In this document: one piece after another, positions 53,220 through 64,000 of the stretch
How the letters are laid out: each line of letters opens with the position of its first letter
Position numbering within the stretch: the stretch's first letter is position 1
Source: Theristus sp. LFF4_11
Lineage: Eukaryota; Nematoda; Chromadorea; Monhysterida; Xyalidae
Assembly (NCBI GenBank): GCA_030248135.1
Contig: JASANC010005241.1
Span: 1 to 64,000, forward strand
Reading direction: 5' to 3'
Length of the DNA stretch: 64,000 bases
The notes under the pieces: generated by a model
What the model was told of the DNA's origin: nothing
What the model saw: only the letters and a program-made list of their open reading frames with translations
Database searches by the model: none
Made by a program: the position numbers and the translations under genes

Positions 53220-56200
53220 ATGTTTGTATGCAGAATGCAAAAAATTATCAGAGAGGAGGGGGCCAGGGTGGTTGGTGCGGACGGAAGCAAAAATTTGCAT
53301 GCTATTCATGCGATGCTTGCTTCATACATTGCTATCAGAGCGCTAGACGCGACAAAACATTTCGCAAAACGTCTTCCCACAGTTTCTAATTTACTTGAAA
53401 CAACGCGAGAACGCCAGCGAAACGCATGGAATAGAGCGAAATATACAGGAAAACGTGTCTTCTTATCTTTAACGGGATCAAACAAAACACCACGGAATAA
53501 CAAGAAACGAGCTGGCAACCATGAGACACACATGACACACAGTTGTCAGTGTCGGTCGGCAGAGTTCAACGTTTTCATATTATTTGAAACTGTATTTGCA
53601 GCAAAGTAATGCATGTTATATCGCGGCCTAAGACGTGAAGCGAGCTCTTTTATAAGACAGCTTATATCAGTTAGTTGGACTTGACATTGGCGACTGTTAG
53701 TCATGAAAAGTGCCGTCACTGATGAACGAGAGGATATGATTTCTTGACAGCAAATGCAGCACACGCCTCAATATGCAACGGCACACAAGCCGAAGCGACG
53801 CAAAATTGCACAATATAATCTTACAGGGAAGGCGATATTAAACCATGATATCCGCCCGCTTGCCGCTATTTTTATTTGTTTGTTACAGAGACAGTGGCAC
53901 TCTGTAGCCACAGAGTCCAGTTTATTTCAGTAGTTTTTGATGTCTTTCATGAAACTGTCTTTCACAGAAACGTCTTTGACAGATGGTTTTGCGAAGATTG
54001 AATCGTTAGATTTTGTGATAAGAAAAAACTATAGTCGCTTCGCTTGAAACTAAAAGTAGAAAACTAAGGTGAGACAATAATAACACAATTGATTTTATGA
54101 TCATTTAACAAGAAGATATGCCACCAATTTTAAGTTAGTCCCCAAAAAACGTCGAAAGGAACGAAAAAGAGAAACTGTGCGAAAATTTGCGCTGATTTGC
54201 ACGGTGGGACTGATTGGGCTGAATTCAATTTTCGTTTGCATGCGCACTCAACTTGTGTGCGTTGCAAAATCAGCGTAAAAAGAAATGCAAATAGATTTTT
54301 AGACTGGACGATGATGGTAATAGCAAATATTGCTCATGTTGTACATGTATAAATTGTTAACAAGAGAAACGCCCAGCGATGGCTTGATTGGCTTGCGATG
54401 GCAACGCAATTGTTGATACTGATTTCACTGGTGTTGTCATCTTAAAGCGTTTGAAAAGCCCGGCCAAAACCGACTCGATTTACATAACCCACAAGCATAT
54501 CTGAGGACTTTCGTAATATCTGGAGATATAAAACGGACACAAAGGAATACGTCGCATTTACGAGTTACGTTTCGCATGTGAGACAAAAAGTTACAAGAGG
54601 AGCATCGGAGATTTCATTTGCACAACTTTACATCAACTACTACTATTTGAGAACAACAGCATAATATACAACATAATTTGAAAAGAACGACACCAACATT
54701 TTCGCGGTTATTATTTGAATTATATTTTATCGTTTTAAAAACGCAAGTACGGTTGAAAAAGAATTTGCGAGTATCATGATGAGAAGATCAGAAAAAATGT
54801 TCGCAAGAAAGTTCAATGGTTCCTTGTTTTTTTCTGATAAGATTTCGGAGAAAGTAAATAAGAGCCCGTAGTTGCCTCAATAAAAACCAACAAATTCTCC
54901 ATCACAACAAATTTGACCGTGAGTGTGATTAAACTAAAAAAATCATATGTATTGCGGAAGCACACGTATATCAGAAAAAAACGGCATCAAAAGTCAAACA
55001 AACGCTTACGCAATAAATACATTTTGACCATAATTTCCCCCAGTTAAGCTGTCCTTGAATACGTTTGAGATATACTCTGAATTGAAAAAAATAATTTTTC
55101 GTACAAACGCATGTCCAATTTTTACGCTGCAAGATGATTTACAAACCGTCAAACATAAAAGAGGGAAACAGTTTGATAAGAAAAGTTTATCAAAAGGAAT
55201 CGAAAAAAGCAACTACGTTTTTGATCTTATCATTTTAAAAACCATGTCTGTTATGATGGATGATAACAAGCAAGCACATCGGCAATCTACAAAAAATTCA
55301 TTGTTGTATTTTAATACCATTTGCAAAAAATTGATCAAAAAGGCGAGGTGATCAAACAAAATTTTAATAAAACTAACAATCCCAAATACAAACAGATGTA
55401 CCCATCAAAACGAACAAAAGCCCATCACGGTCCAATCTTATAGCAACAAAACATTGTAGCTTGGCAACCTGTAGATGTTTTTATGACCGCAAAAAATAAT
55501 GAATGGATTCAGGGATATCATAGGGCATTGAAATGGAACCTTACCTTTCAGTTTTCAACGTTTTTTTTAATTATTACCATTATTGTATTCGGACATGAAT
55601 AACTCCAATTCATTTCAAAATATGCGTCGGTGAAGCTATGGGAACATCGAACACATTTTTTCGAAATAAGTACACGATAAAACAAAAATCAATCCGTTTT
55701 GCCGCGAGTATAACAAGATGTCGTGGAAAACGTAGGAAAACCATTCAAAAGTGCATAATTTTCAGTAGCTAGACGCACTCAGAAAACGCATCAAAATGAA
55801 AGAAAACCACAAAAAACGACCCAAACATGACGACCCAAAAAACATCCATCGACTGAATGATTTTTATTTGATAAAGATGTAAAATTAAAATGGAAGAAAA
55901 TGAAAGATCGAAATTTTCACAATTAATTGTAAAAGAAGACGTTGCCGGTCCATTGTTATTTTTACTGGTTTGCAGCACGAACGCGAAAAGTTTGATTTTT
56001 ATGGACAAATTCAAAAAAACCACCCGGTAGGCCGAAAAACTGCTACGTAATTACGCACTGTCGACAAAAAATGGCACGTCGTTTGTAAAAATTTGGAAAT
56101 CACAGGCGTGAACGCTTTACGTTGAAAAAAACTGACTGGAAAGTTGACCAAGTCTGCCCTTTCGAACGATGAAACAAATACAGACCACCACTATCTTCAA

Positions 56201-57035
56201 TCAAATTTCAATAATTTAGATTTCACTGTCGTTCGTAAAGAAACGGAAGAAATGATGAGCAAAAACTATCGATAGATATTTACAGCAGAAGACAGCGCTG
56301 GTTGAAGTTGGACAACTGAGCCAAACGCGTGCACATTCAAGAAAAAAAGGATGAAATGGAGATGCATAATTGCAAAAAACAAAAGGAGTGAAAAACGTTT
56401 CTTTCATCAGAGAAACTGCTAGTCATACATGCATGGCAGAACACACAGTTAGTGGCAAGCAGTCAGCAAGGCAAGACAAGGCAAGATAATTGGCAGTTCT
56501 TCGTTTTTCAGCCTGAAAAAAGTCCCGTTTGCATGGTGAAACGTCTTCGTTGTGAAAATATTCAATTATCGACAAAACAATTTTCAATGCTTCACTACTT
56601 CAATCCTAGATTTTCAATCAGCATTATCGTTACTTGTAAAAGGAAAATAGACAAATCTATTTCCGAATTTGAAAAATTGTTTTTTTTTCACTTCTACTGC
56701 CGGAATTTGGAATTTCAGTACCAAACATGTTATGAATATTTGACCGACACCAAAGCTTACATCATATTGGAAACAAATAAGCCGTTTGATATCTATATGT
56801 CAGCTATAACAACCATGAAACAAAAGCTTTTTCGAAATAGACAAAAGCAAAAGCGCATGTTTTCAGCAATCGCTCTGCATTAGATCGCGTATACCTGGTA
56901 CCTGCCCTGCGTCCGTGGACCGTGCAGAAATCGATGAAATACGACGATGTCCGATGCATTAATTGTCTTTTCGACATGTTCTGCACACGTTTCATGAAAT
57001 GCGCTTTCAAAACTGAACCTCAGAATCTCCAAGTA
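53220..57035. other. AT-rich region with unassigned open frames
   Basis: Three plus-strand frames stand out by length only: 53220-53609 (129 codons, Ala/Arg-rich N-terminal half), 55055-55351 (98 codons) and 56452-56883 (143 codons, mixed composition with several aromatic and Cys residues). None shows a known motif, and none has a convincing splice context. No repeat was identified in 53.9-55.0 kb. Confidence 0.3.
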
Positions 57036-57945
57036 CAGGGTGGGCCAAAAAAAGGTTCCATTTTCAAACTGCTGTCACTGGCTGGTGTTTCAATATTATG
57101 AGCTGAAATTTTCAGCATTGATAAAACATGTGATGCCATTTTTCTGACAAAATTTTTATCCAGTTTGGTCAAGTAGATTCAGTTTTACAGCGCAATGTTT
57201 AAAAATTCCCAAATTTTCAAAAAAACGGATTTTTAACCAAGAATTTCACAACGAATCATTGCTCATAGACATCCAAATCATCATCAAGGTTTGTCGTCCG
57301 GCAGCGGCTGGATTGAATTTTACTCGAAACTGGCGAGTCACTGCAGAAAAACTTTCAGATTGCTCCCACCAGATAGCACACCAGACCCGTTGTTCTGCTG
57401 TCCACTTAACCATGACGAAACTGCAGAAAACTGAAACTGAAACACTGTTTTTATTCAAACCGCAGAAAATTTTTTTAAAAGAAACAAATTAACAGACAGA
57501 GCAACACAGAAAACAAAAAATCAACTGAACAATTCTTTCTGTCGCGGTCGCATGGCTGCTGACTCGAGTCCGTTGTGAAACATCCGAATTTCGCTCGAGC
57601 TGCTCAAATGCAATTCAAGTGTGAGACCTTTCCACTCTGAGCGCATGATTTGAACTATCACGGGTATCCAAAAAGACCCATTTGTCACCTTCGCAACAGT
57701 TTCAAAATTGAATCACGCATCTTGATACTAATTTTTTCTTGCACTCATTTCAGTCAATTTGTTGATTTTTCGAGCTTTTTAGAAAATTTGCCACAGTGAG
57801 CGCTAGGAATTATATATCGGAAAAAAATTTTTGTCAGTAAAATGGCAACATATGTTTTATCAGTGCTGAAAATTTCAGCTCATAATATTGAAACACTAGC
57901 CAGTGACAGCAGTTTGAAAATGGAACCTTTTTTTGGCCCACCCTG
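57036..57945 (-). mobile_element. Tc1/mariner-like element, internally deleted
   Basis: A 910-bp element with terminal inverted repeats of about 115 bp starting CAGGGTGGGCC, roughly 95 percent identical to each other, flanked by TA on both sides. On the minus strand 57246-57458 encodes an N-terminal helix-turn-helix segment with the pattern VKWTAEQRVWCAIWWEQS, typical of the first domain in some mariner-like transposases. The DDE catalytic domain is absent, so the copy is non-autonomous. Confidence 0.85.
57246..57458 (-). pseudogene. Transposase N-terminal fragment
   Basis: About 70 codons: a Met-Val-Lys-Trp-Thr start, a Gln-Arg pair, and a Phe-rich second helix (FSAVTRQFRVKF) resembling the helix-turn-helix domain found in front of mariner/Tc-type DDE transposases. 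The frame then stops. Only this domain remains between the terminal inverted repeats. The upstream in-frame Met at 57458 is a possible but unproven start. Confidence 0.6.
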
Positions 57946-58174
57946 TACTATACTCAAGATACGCCTTGTTTATTGCAGCATAAAAGGTATTACTGAAATT
58001 CCAAGAGCGTGAATACAAGTAGTTTTTATTGACTTTAAATTGATTGATTTTATTTTAAAAACGCAAAAGTTACGCCGTTTGAAAGAAGATATGCCATGTG
58101 CCATGTAGATGAGCACTGTTTCTTACAATTAAAAAAAAAAGAATTACACCAAAAAGAATGTCATCCTCCTGATC

Positions 58175-58333
58175 TGGTGGTAGCGCGTTAGCCTATTGCC
58201 TGTGCGTTCGGGGGATCGAGCACCGCCGAGGGGTGTTTAGGCACTTAATGACACAGAAAACTCGATGGGCACCCTACTCGAAGGCGTTCTGTACGCTTTT
58301 CTGAGCCAGCCCTGGCTAAAAACATGGTCTAAA
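58175..58333 (+). mobile_element. tRNA-derived SINE, copy 2
   Basis: Second copy of the family seen in MVD intron 3, in plus orientation. A-box region TGGTGGTAGCGCGTTAG, B box GGGATCGAGCA, body with GGCGTTCTGTACGCTTTTCT and end CCTGGCTAAAAACAT. This copy keeps the segment between the two CTCGA repeats. It was probably inserted independently; no target duplication is clear. Confidence 0.75.
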
Positions 58334-58680
58334 ATTCCAACAACAACAAAAATGACACCCAACGCTTCCCAACAAAAAACAACTTAACAACTGAAAACCC
58401 TGAAGAACACACCACCTTCTTACACACCTGAAGCAACCAACAAGCGGATGTACTAAAAATTCATTTGAAAATGACTACAAATTCACGAAACTGCATCAAC
58501 GAACGGATGAAGTAGTTTTTCACTCAACACTTTCCAGCGGACAATTCCAGATGAACAACACTTTACGCATGTGCAGTGGAGTCCGTGAAAAACACGCACA
58601 TTTTCAGGGAAATAATAGACTCGCATGCACGTTTGTGCAGCAGCACCAGCCCACCAGCAACATCAAATGCATACATTTAG

Positions 58681-58890
58681 TTGGCAACAACAACAACAAT
58701 GGCCCTACTGCATAGTACGCCTACGCAACGGGCGAAGGTTTTTTCGGGGACATCTATTGATGGGGGGCCACAACGACAGAGGAGCACAAGTGACAAAGGA
58801 CACGGAGGCGGCAGCAGAAGATCGCCGTCCTTGAATATTCATGCACGTTTCAGAAGTGAAGTAAACGCACATATGCACACACACACATGA
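58681..58890 (+). CDS. Possible exon, Ser/Gly/Arg-rich
   Basis: A GC-richer open stretch encodes a basic, phosphorylation-prone segment (STPTQRAKVFSGTSIDGG, then RSPSLNIHARFR). A potential donor GTGAAG follows RFR near 58857. Composition differs from the AT-rich surroundings. No homologue or partner exon is recognised, so this is a low-confidence exon call. Confidence 0.3.
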   Translation: MATTTTMALLHSTPTQRAKVFSGTSIDGGPQRQRSTSDKGHGGGSRRSPSLNIHARFRSEVNAHMHTHT

Positions 58891-59388
58891 ATTCTGAAGC
58901 GGAACAAAAGAATTACACTGAAAAAGTGGTGCGTTTTACGGAATAATAAAAATAATAAATTCTTCTTTGGAAGAGAAAGGTAGCAGGAAAAAAGTAGTGC
59001 GAAGGTAATATTGCAGAATGTAAAACTGCAAAAATAATACTGTTTGAAGAAGAAATGTGTGCGCTTTCACAATCCGGCGATAAATTATGAAAGATATTCA
59101 GGGTAAAAACGTAAACAATGAAAGGGACAAACACGCATTGTCGTGTGAATTAGCCCATCATGTCCCTGCAGTGAATCAGGTAGAATGAAGCTTGCCCATA
59201 AAAACAGCAAGCGACAATACAGACATACAAAATGGAACTATGGAACCTATTTGTTATGTGCCGTGGCCTAATTTTCCGCTGAAAGGATATGAAACGGAGC
59301 AGAGAGACAAACTGATTCATTATTTATTGTTGCTGAAATGGACAATTGGACGCACGGAGCTAGTTCAGTATATGTTTGTTTTGAAAAA

Positions 59389-59805
59389 TTAACAGAATGA
59401 GGCAGCGGCACAAAGTAAAAGAAAACCTGAACTGTAAAAGGCCAGAAGCTTTTTGTTTGGAAAACCCAAATACTCCTGTAATCGGATGGGTGCAACTGAT
59501 AGCAGTTGAGTGTTGTACAACAAAATTCGGAGCTCAGCCAATGTGTCGTCAAGCGAAAAAACACAATGATTGTAAATGGCGTCCAAAATTTCCGATACGT
59601 TTTCAGAAGTGTTAGTCGAAGCACTAGTTGTCTGGTGTCGAGCAAACAAATTTTGCACACCACACACAACCATCAACGCTCTGACATCCGCGACAAAACT
59701 CACAGAGCGTGAGTGTGGCACATTTTGAAATCTGCTTGTTAGTTTGATACAAGTTTGCCACCCCGTCCCCAGAAAAGGCGCAACCTCACCTTCACAACCA
59801 CACAA
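59389..59805 (-). CDS. Possible exon, unrecognised
   Basis: 138 open codons on the minus strand. The middle (NTSENVSEILDAIYNHC, SLDDTLAELRILLYNTQLL) looks like an amphipathic helical protein, and the C-terminus is hydrophobic. A second minus-strand frame overlaps it for 133 codons, which weakens the case. No family is recognised. Confidence 0.3.
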   Translation of the reverse strand: MCGCEGEVAPFLGTGWQTCIKLTSRFQNVPHSRSVSFVADVRALMVVCGVQNLFARHQTTSASTNTSENVSEILDAIYNHCVFSLDDTLAELRILLYNTQLLSVAPIRLQEYLGFPNKKLLAFYSSGFLLLCAAASFC

Positions 59806-60477
59806 TTATTTGCGCATTAGCAAAATAAAAACGCGCAGATTTGATGTGTAAATTGTTTGCTCGAAAAAATCTATTGACCACACACATAAAAACTAATTTC
59901 CGATTTAGGTCGCCTTGCGATTTGGGTGGGTATGGTCTGTTTAGTTGCGCTGTGCTGTTGTTCAAGTTCACCGGTCACATTTTTGAATTTTTGCGACAGA
60001 TTTTCGGATGTTTTGTCTTGTGCGGGGAGGGGCTGCAAACAAACGGGCGCTATTGGCCAGGCCGCAACTGAGCGGGCCGCAATTTACTGGGTCTAGATGG
60101 CAATTATGCAGCTGAGTCGCCATTGTCTGACATCCGGGTTGCAATAGCCGCAATTTTATTTCAAAACAAATACAGGGTTATCAAAAACCGTCACTTTTTA
60201 AAACGGTTCAATCTCGTAACTGCATTAATTTCCGAAGCTGAATTTTGCATCATTTGTAGTCATTTGGTTTCCATTTGTTGTGTAAAAATCGCAGCCAAAA
60301 ACATGAACTCTAGTTTCTGTCAGGTACAACGGGAACGGTACTTTAATACAAATTTTTACGTTTTCACTGTCTTTTACAGGCATCGAGATACATCATCATT
60401 CAGGTTTTCTTCTGGCGTCTTCTGTTTCATTGTCATCTGCTCCAAAATTGTCTTGTTAAAGTTGCTTAAACTGTTCA

Positions 60478-60912
60478 ATGTGTGACGGTGACCACTTGCA
60501 AGCGATGCCTGAAACCTTGCAAAACTTTGGAATGCAGCGGCCGGTCACTGTTGATCTGCTCAGCGGTGGACACATTGCACAGTTCAAGCGGCCAAATCAA
60601 CACAATTATGCAGCAGATGACAGTGAAACAGAAGGCGATGTGATATTGCTAGAAGAAAACTTGATGTGCCTAACAGAGAAGTCATATTTTTTTGGCTGGA
60701 ATCCTTCCACAACAAATGGGAACCAACAAATGACGTGGTGCAATTTTAGTTTCAAACACCAATGCGACACGAGATCAAAGCGTTTTAAAAATTTACGTTC
60801 TTTAAGCCTTTTTAGGCTCGTGTACTATTCCGGCCCGCGAATTTCCGGCCCGAAGAATTCCGGCCCGGATAATGCCGGCCCGATGAATTTTCGCCAGCAC
60901 GAAAAATATTAA
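60478..60912 (+). CDS. Possible exon with a 5-residue repeat
   Basis: 144 open codons. The first half is protein-like and acidic (AADDSETEGDVILLEENL). The last part encodes SGPRISGPKNSGPDNAGP from four exact 15-bp-spaced copies of CCGGCCCG. No known domain. The repeat may be a simple tandem expansion outside any gene. Confidence 0.3.
   Translation: MCDGDHLQAMPETLQNFGMQRPVTVDLLSGGHIAQFKRPNQHNYAADDSETEGDVILLEENLMCLTEKSYFFGWNPSTTNGNQQMTWCNFSFKHQCDTRSKRFKNLRSLSLFRLVYYSGPRISGPKNSGPDNAGPMNFRQHEKY
60830..60897. repeat. 15-bp GC-rich tandem repeat
   Basis: CCGGCCCG starts at 60830, 60845, 60860 and 60875, an exact 15-bp period, with a degenerate fifth unit at 60890. The variable part of each unit is ATGAATT-like. 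It stands out in AT-rich sequence. Confidence 0.85.
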
Positions 60913-61203
60913 ACCGCACGAAGTAATTTTTGGTAATAAAATATCGATATTCACGTCGTAAATACGTAAGCTCATACAGCTAGTTTGAAGCTTTGTTAGC
61001 GGTGCAGAATTATACCTGAGGTTTGTATCTTTTGTTCCAGCAAGTTGAACATAATGACTTGTGTTTCTGCACTTGTGCCTTCCCCACTCGAAATTTGCTT
61101 GTCACCCCACCCAGCGAGTTTTTCGTGAATTTGGCTTTGCCTACATTACTAAACCAAAGCCAATTTTACAGTCTGTTGTTTGTTTTTAGTTCGGTTTCAA
61201 TGA

Positions 61204-61301
61204 AGTCGTTGTAGGTTCCTAATCCTAACCCTAAGCCTTATCCTAATCCTAATAAAGTCGTTGTAGGTTCCCAATCTTAAACCTAATCCTAATCCTAAGG
61301 G
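61204..61301. repeat. Degenerate telomere-like hexamer tract, duplicated
   Basis: Two tandem copies of about 51 bp, each beginning AAGTCGTTGTAGGTTCC and followed by hexamers of the type CCTAAT, CCTAAC and CCTAAG. The hexamers resemble the complement of TTAGGG/TTAGGC telomere repeats but are degenerate and short. Confidence 0.6.
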
Positions 61302-61327
61302 AAGCCTTTTCAACAAAGAGAAAGTGC

Positions 61328-61519
61328 CTAGATTGTCAGCTTTGACTGAATTTGTTGAACGGATGAGGCATTGGGATTAGGGATCAGCTCCAGTTCCGGT
61401 TTAGCTTTTTTTGAGACATCGAAAAAAAACCGTCTGAAATAATGAAAATACAAGCCAACCAGCGAGATCACGCAAGTCAAATAATACCAAATAAGAAGGA
61501 CAAAACACAGCACAAACAA
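61328..61519 (-). CDS. Possible small membrane protein or last exon
   Basis: 63 open codons: a hydrophobic stretch, then FRRFFFDVSKKAKPELELIP and NPNASSVQQIQSKLTI before a TAG. The hydrophilic tail has normal protein composition. A TTTCAG acceptor precedes the Arg-Arg, so the tail could be a last exon of an unseen gene. No homologue is known to me. Confidence 0.3.
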   Translation of the reverse strand: MFVLCFVLLIWYYLTCVISLVGLYFHYFRRFFFDVSKKAKPELELIPNPNASSVQQIQSKLTI

Positions 61520-64000
61520 AAATCAGTTAATAACTGATGGTTTACAAATCCTGGTTCGGGATAAAAAATCTTTTTATTTAGATTTTGAAGTTTCTTTCCA
61601 AAAAAATCAATTAAGACAAACATCATTGAAAATACACTGTAATATGTGAACATCGATATTTTATTATCAAAAATCACTTCGTGTGGTTTAATATGGTTTG
61701 TGCTGACTAAAATTATCCGGCCGGAATTCTATCCCCCGCGTTTTTTATCAACCCGCAGAGTCGCTACCTCGATTTTGTTTTTAACAATCAACGATCAGCG
61801 AACAATCAAAAAACACACACTAAATAAAAGTTTGACTCACCAATTCGTCAACAAGTTGTGCGTGACGATACGATGCACATGGAAGCAGTTTCTGCAATAA
61901 AAACAGCCAAACACCACGACCAGCCAGCATGCCAAGCTCTTGAATGCAACCGCATTTCGTCTTCGCGCAAAGCAACCAAAATGAATTCAACTTTTCAAAT
62001 AAATAAGCTGGGATTGCCAAACCTCTCCGCGTTGCACAGACAACGCTGAACGGAGCATCGTAGAACTGAGGCCAGCATTTTATTAACGGTTTTTATTCAA
62101 CTGAAACAACGTTGTCCAGTCACCAAGGAAACACAACACAGCTGTATTTTTGTTCCACCACAAGTCCAGTTCCATATACGTTTTTTCAGACTCAAATTTC
62201 TGGATGAGTTTTCTCTCACTGTAGAATTTCGCACTTCAACAATTAAATTATAGAGTTTGCCACTAAATACGAAACTCAATACCTATAAAAACATGTGAAC
62301 AACCGAGCTGTGCTTATTATTTATAGTTATAATTTTGTGAATAAAACAACGTATTACAATAGATTGTTTGAAACTAATACATTTGCAAAACATCATCGTT
62401 TTTAAACAGAACAGAACCAAAAAGAAAAAAATGCACAAACAAAACTTTTTGCAAAACAGAAAATCAATTTTGTAAAACCACGAAACAAGACAACAAACGA
62501 ACGCTCAGAATGCAAAAAAACAAACAACAGGAACAACAACAAATTTATATTTATCAATATCTTATTTTTCTAACAAAAAAACCACGACAATTGCACCGTT
62601 AAGAACAAAAATCGAAGTTTTTTTGTTTGTTACGTTCGAAATTTTCCGCTCAAAAATTCAACAGAGAGTCACAATAACAGTCCCTTGCAACAAATCCTGA
62701 ATGAACTTTGCCTGTCAATATTCAAAAATTCCCCGATACTGTTCATGAAATCTGGCTCACACTGCATTTTCCGACTTCCTTGCGACGGGTAAAATTCTGG
62801 GGCAAATGCCGCACAAAAAATTCATGATTGGGAGTGAAAACGCACGAAATAATACGCCTGAATAAAAAAGCAAAAACTCGGGCCAAAATGGTTCCGAATT
62901 TCTCAGCAAGTTCTCCTTTAATTTCAAACTGTTCTTTCCAAAGACCAAACAGAGAACATTGAACACCGCAAAAGATTTGAGTGACGTACTATAACCACTA
63001 CAAACGAATTCATATAAAACTACAAATGAAAACAAAGTAAAAACCGGCGTTTCGATTTCGATACTATAGATAGAAAGTAGCAGTAGCAATGGAAAGTAAG
63101 TATGAAATCAAACCGAGTGAATCATTGTTTCAGCAGAAATCGTGATTTATTGTGGAGTTTTTTTGTTTGACTAGCTCCGTTGGCATACTCGCAATGGTTT
63201 TGCAAAAAAGACTAAAAACAAACGCAAACCGCCCGTTCAAAACGTTCTGAATTTGAACAGCCAAAACGAAGTTGATCTAAAGATTACCAACCGAAAACAT
63301 TACAAATTGTTTCATTCGCAACACCACCACAGCATTCAGTTCGCGACCAGACTCAGTTGGACAGGGCTACAGAAGACAACGAACACCACAAGAACATGTC
63401 ACACGACGCTGCCCAAAAACCACACCAAGTGAACTTGCAGTGTTGCAACAATCAATCGAGCAGCAGGAAGCATCCGATTCAGTTTGAACCTGACGATTTG
63501 CGCACTCGTGAAAACTTTTTCGAAACGATCAAAAGCAAATTATGAGCAAAAGTATGGTTTGACATGAAAAAACAGAACCACTAATAGAAACAAACACAGA
63601 TGGGAAGGTGGAAAGGCGAGACTGACTAACACAAAGAATTGATTTTCAGGACAGACTATTCGGAGGCCCATCGTTCGGGGCGTTCGAAACTTCACATGCA
63701 AAAAAAATAAAAAAGCAATATGCACGGTGCATTCAAATATCGGGAGTCATAAACAAGGTTTTCCAAAGAAAACGAAAAAATAATCAAAAGCAGACATAAT
63801 TCTGCACAGAAAGGAAAATAAGATGATGGGAGGATCAGCAAAGCACAACAAAATTTCACAAAACAAGAGCAAACAAAACAAGAACGGACAACATTTTGCA
63901 GATTTATTTCCGCTGTATCAAAAACAAGTGTAGTCCACTGATGTCGTCACAAAAGACGTTTTTCAATTTTGTTTCATTTCCTAAATTGTTTCATCCAGAT
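61520..64000. other. AT-rich right end, one possible 3' exon
   Basis: At 63357-63545 (plus) a GC-richer frame follows a CAG acceptor-like site and ends HPIQFEPDDLRTRENFFETI, then KSKL and TGA, which looks like the C-terminal exon of a gene whose other exons I cannot see. A minus-strand frame at 62757-63089 (110 codons) is hydrophobic and probably chance. Nothing else is recognised. Confidence 0.3.

Overview
Eukaryotic nuclear DNA from an animal. The window holds multi-exon genes with GT..AG introns of about 50-800 bp (polypyrimidine-CAG acceptors), metazoan families (ELAV RNA-binding protein, M13 neprilysin-type ectopeptidase, facilitative sugar transporter, C-type lectin, an allatostatin-C-like neuropeptide precursor) and several classes of eukaryotic transposon. 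I cannot name the species; an ecdysozoan or other protostome fits best. All gene models were assembled by hand from protein-family motifs plus splice-phase consistency, so exon ends are inferences unless stated.

Layout. 1-1566: no confident gene. 1567-4589 (+): mevalonate diphosphate decarboxylase, 7 exons, with a tRNA-derived SINE in intron 3. 6369-9678 (+): alpha-L-fucosidase with two homologous alternative first exons. 11.56-12.55 kb (+): 3' exons of an unrecognised gene. 13746-19689 (-): M13 metallopeptidase, 19 exons, with two copies of a short MITE in its introns. 23565-26140 (-): secreted C-type lectin, 7 exons. 27031-27625 (+): small neuropeptide-like precursor. 28258-33653 (-): GLUT-type sugar transporter, 11 exons; one intron is a 19-bp tandem array that copies its own splice donor and another holds a G-rich hAT-like MITE. 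34-39 kb: AT-rich, with a foldback repeat and probably the long U-rich 3' region of the next gene. 39334-45433 (-): ELAV/Hu protein with three RRMs, 10 exons. 45.7-49.1 kb: a nest of repeats made of a G-rich/AT-rich modular array, a 782-bp hAT-type MITE inside one module, and a 1136-bp miniature LTR retroelement with identical LTRs. 49-64 kb: gene-poor, with a 910-bp Tc1/mariner-like deletion derivative, a second SINE copy, a degenerate telomere-like tract and several unassigned open frames.

The genes are functionally unrelated (isoprenoid synthesis, lysosomal glycan degradation, peptide processing, lectin, neuropeptide, sugar transport, neuronal RNA binding) and lie on both strands, so nothing suggests an operon. 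The most distinctive features are a relaxed 5' splice-site consensus (pyrimidine at +3 in more than half of 59 inferred introns), the splice-donor-derived tandem array in the transporter gene, and a miniature LTR element whose primer-binding region matches over 40 nt of tRNA-Lys(CUU).
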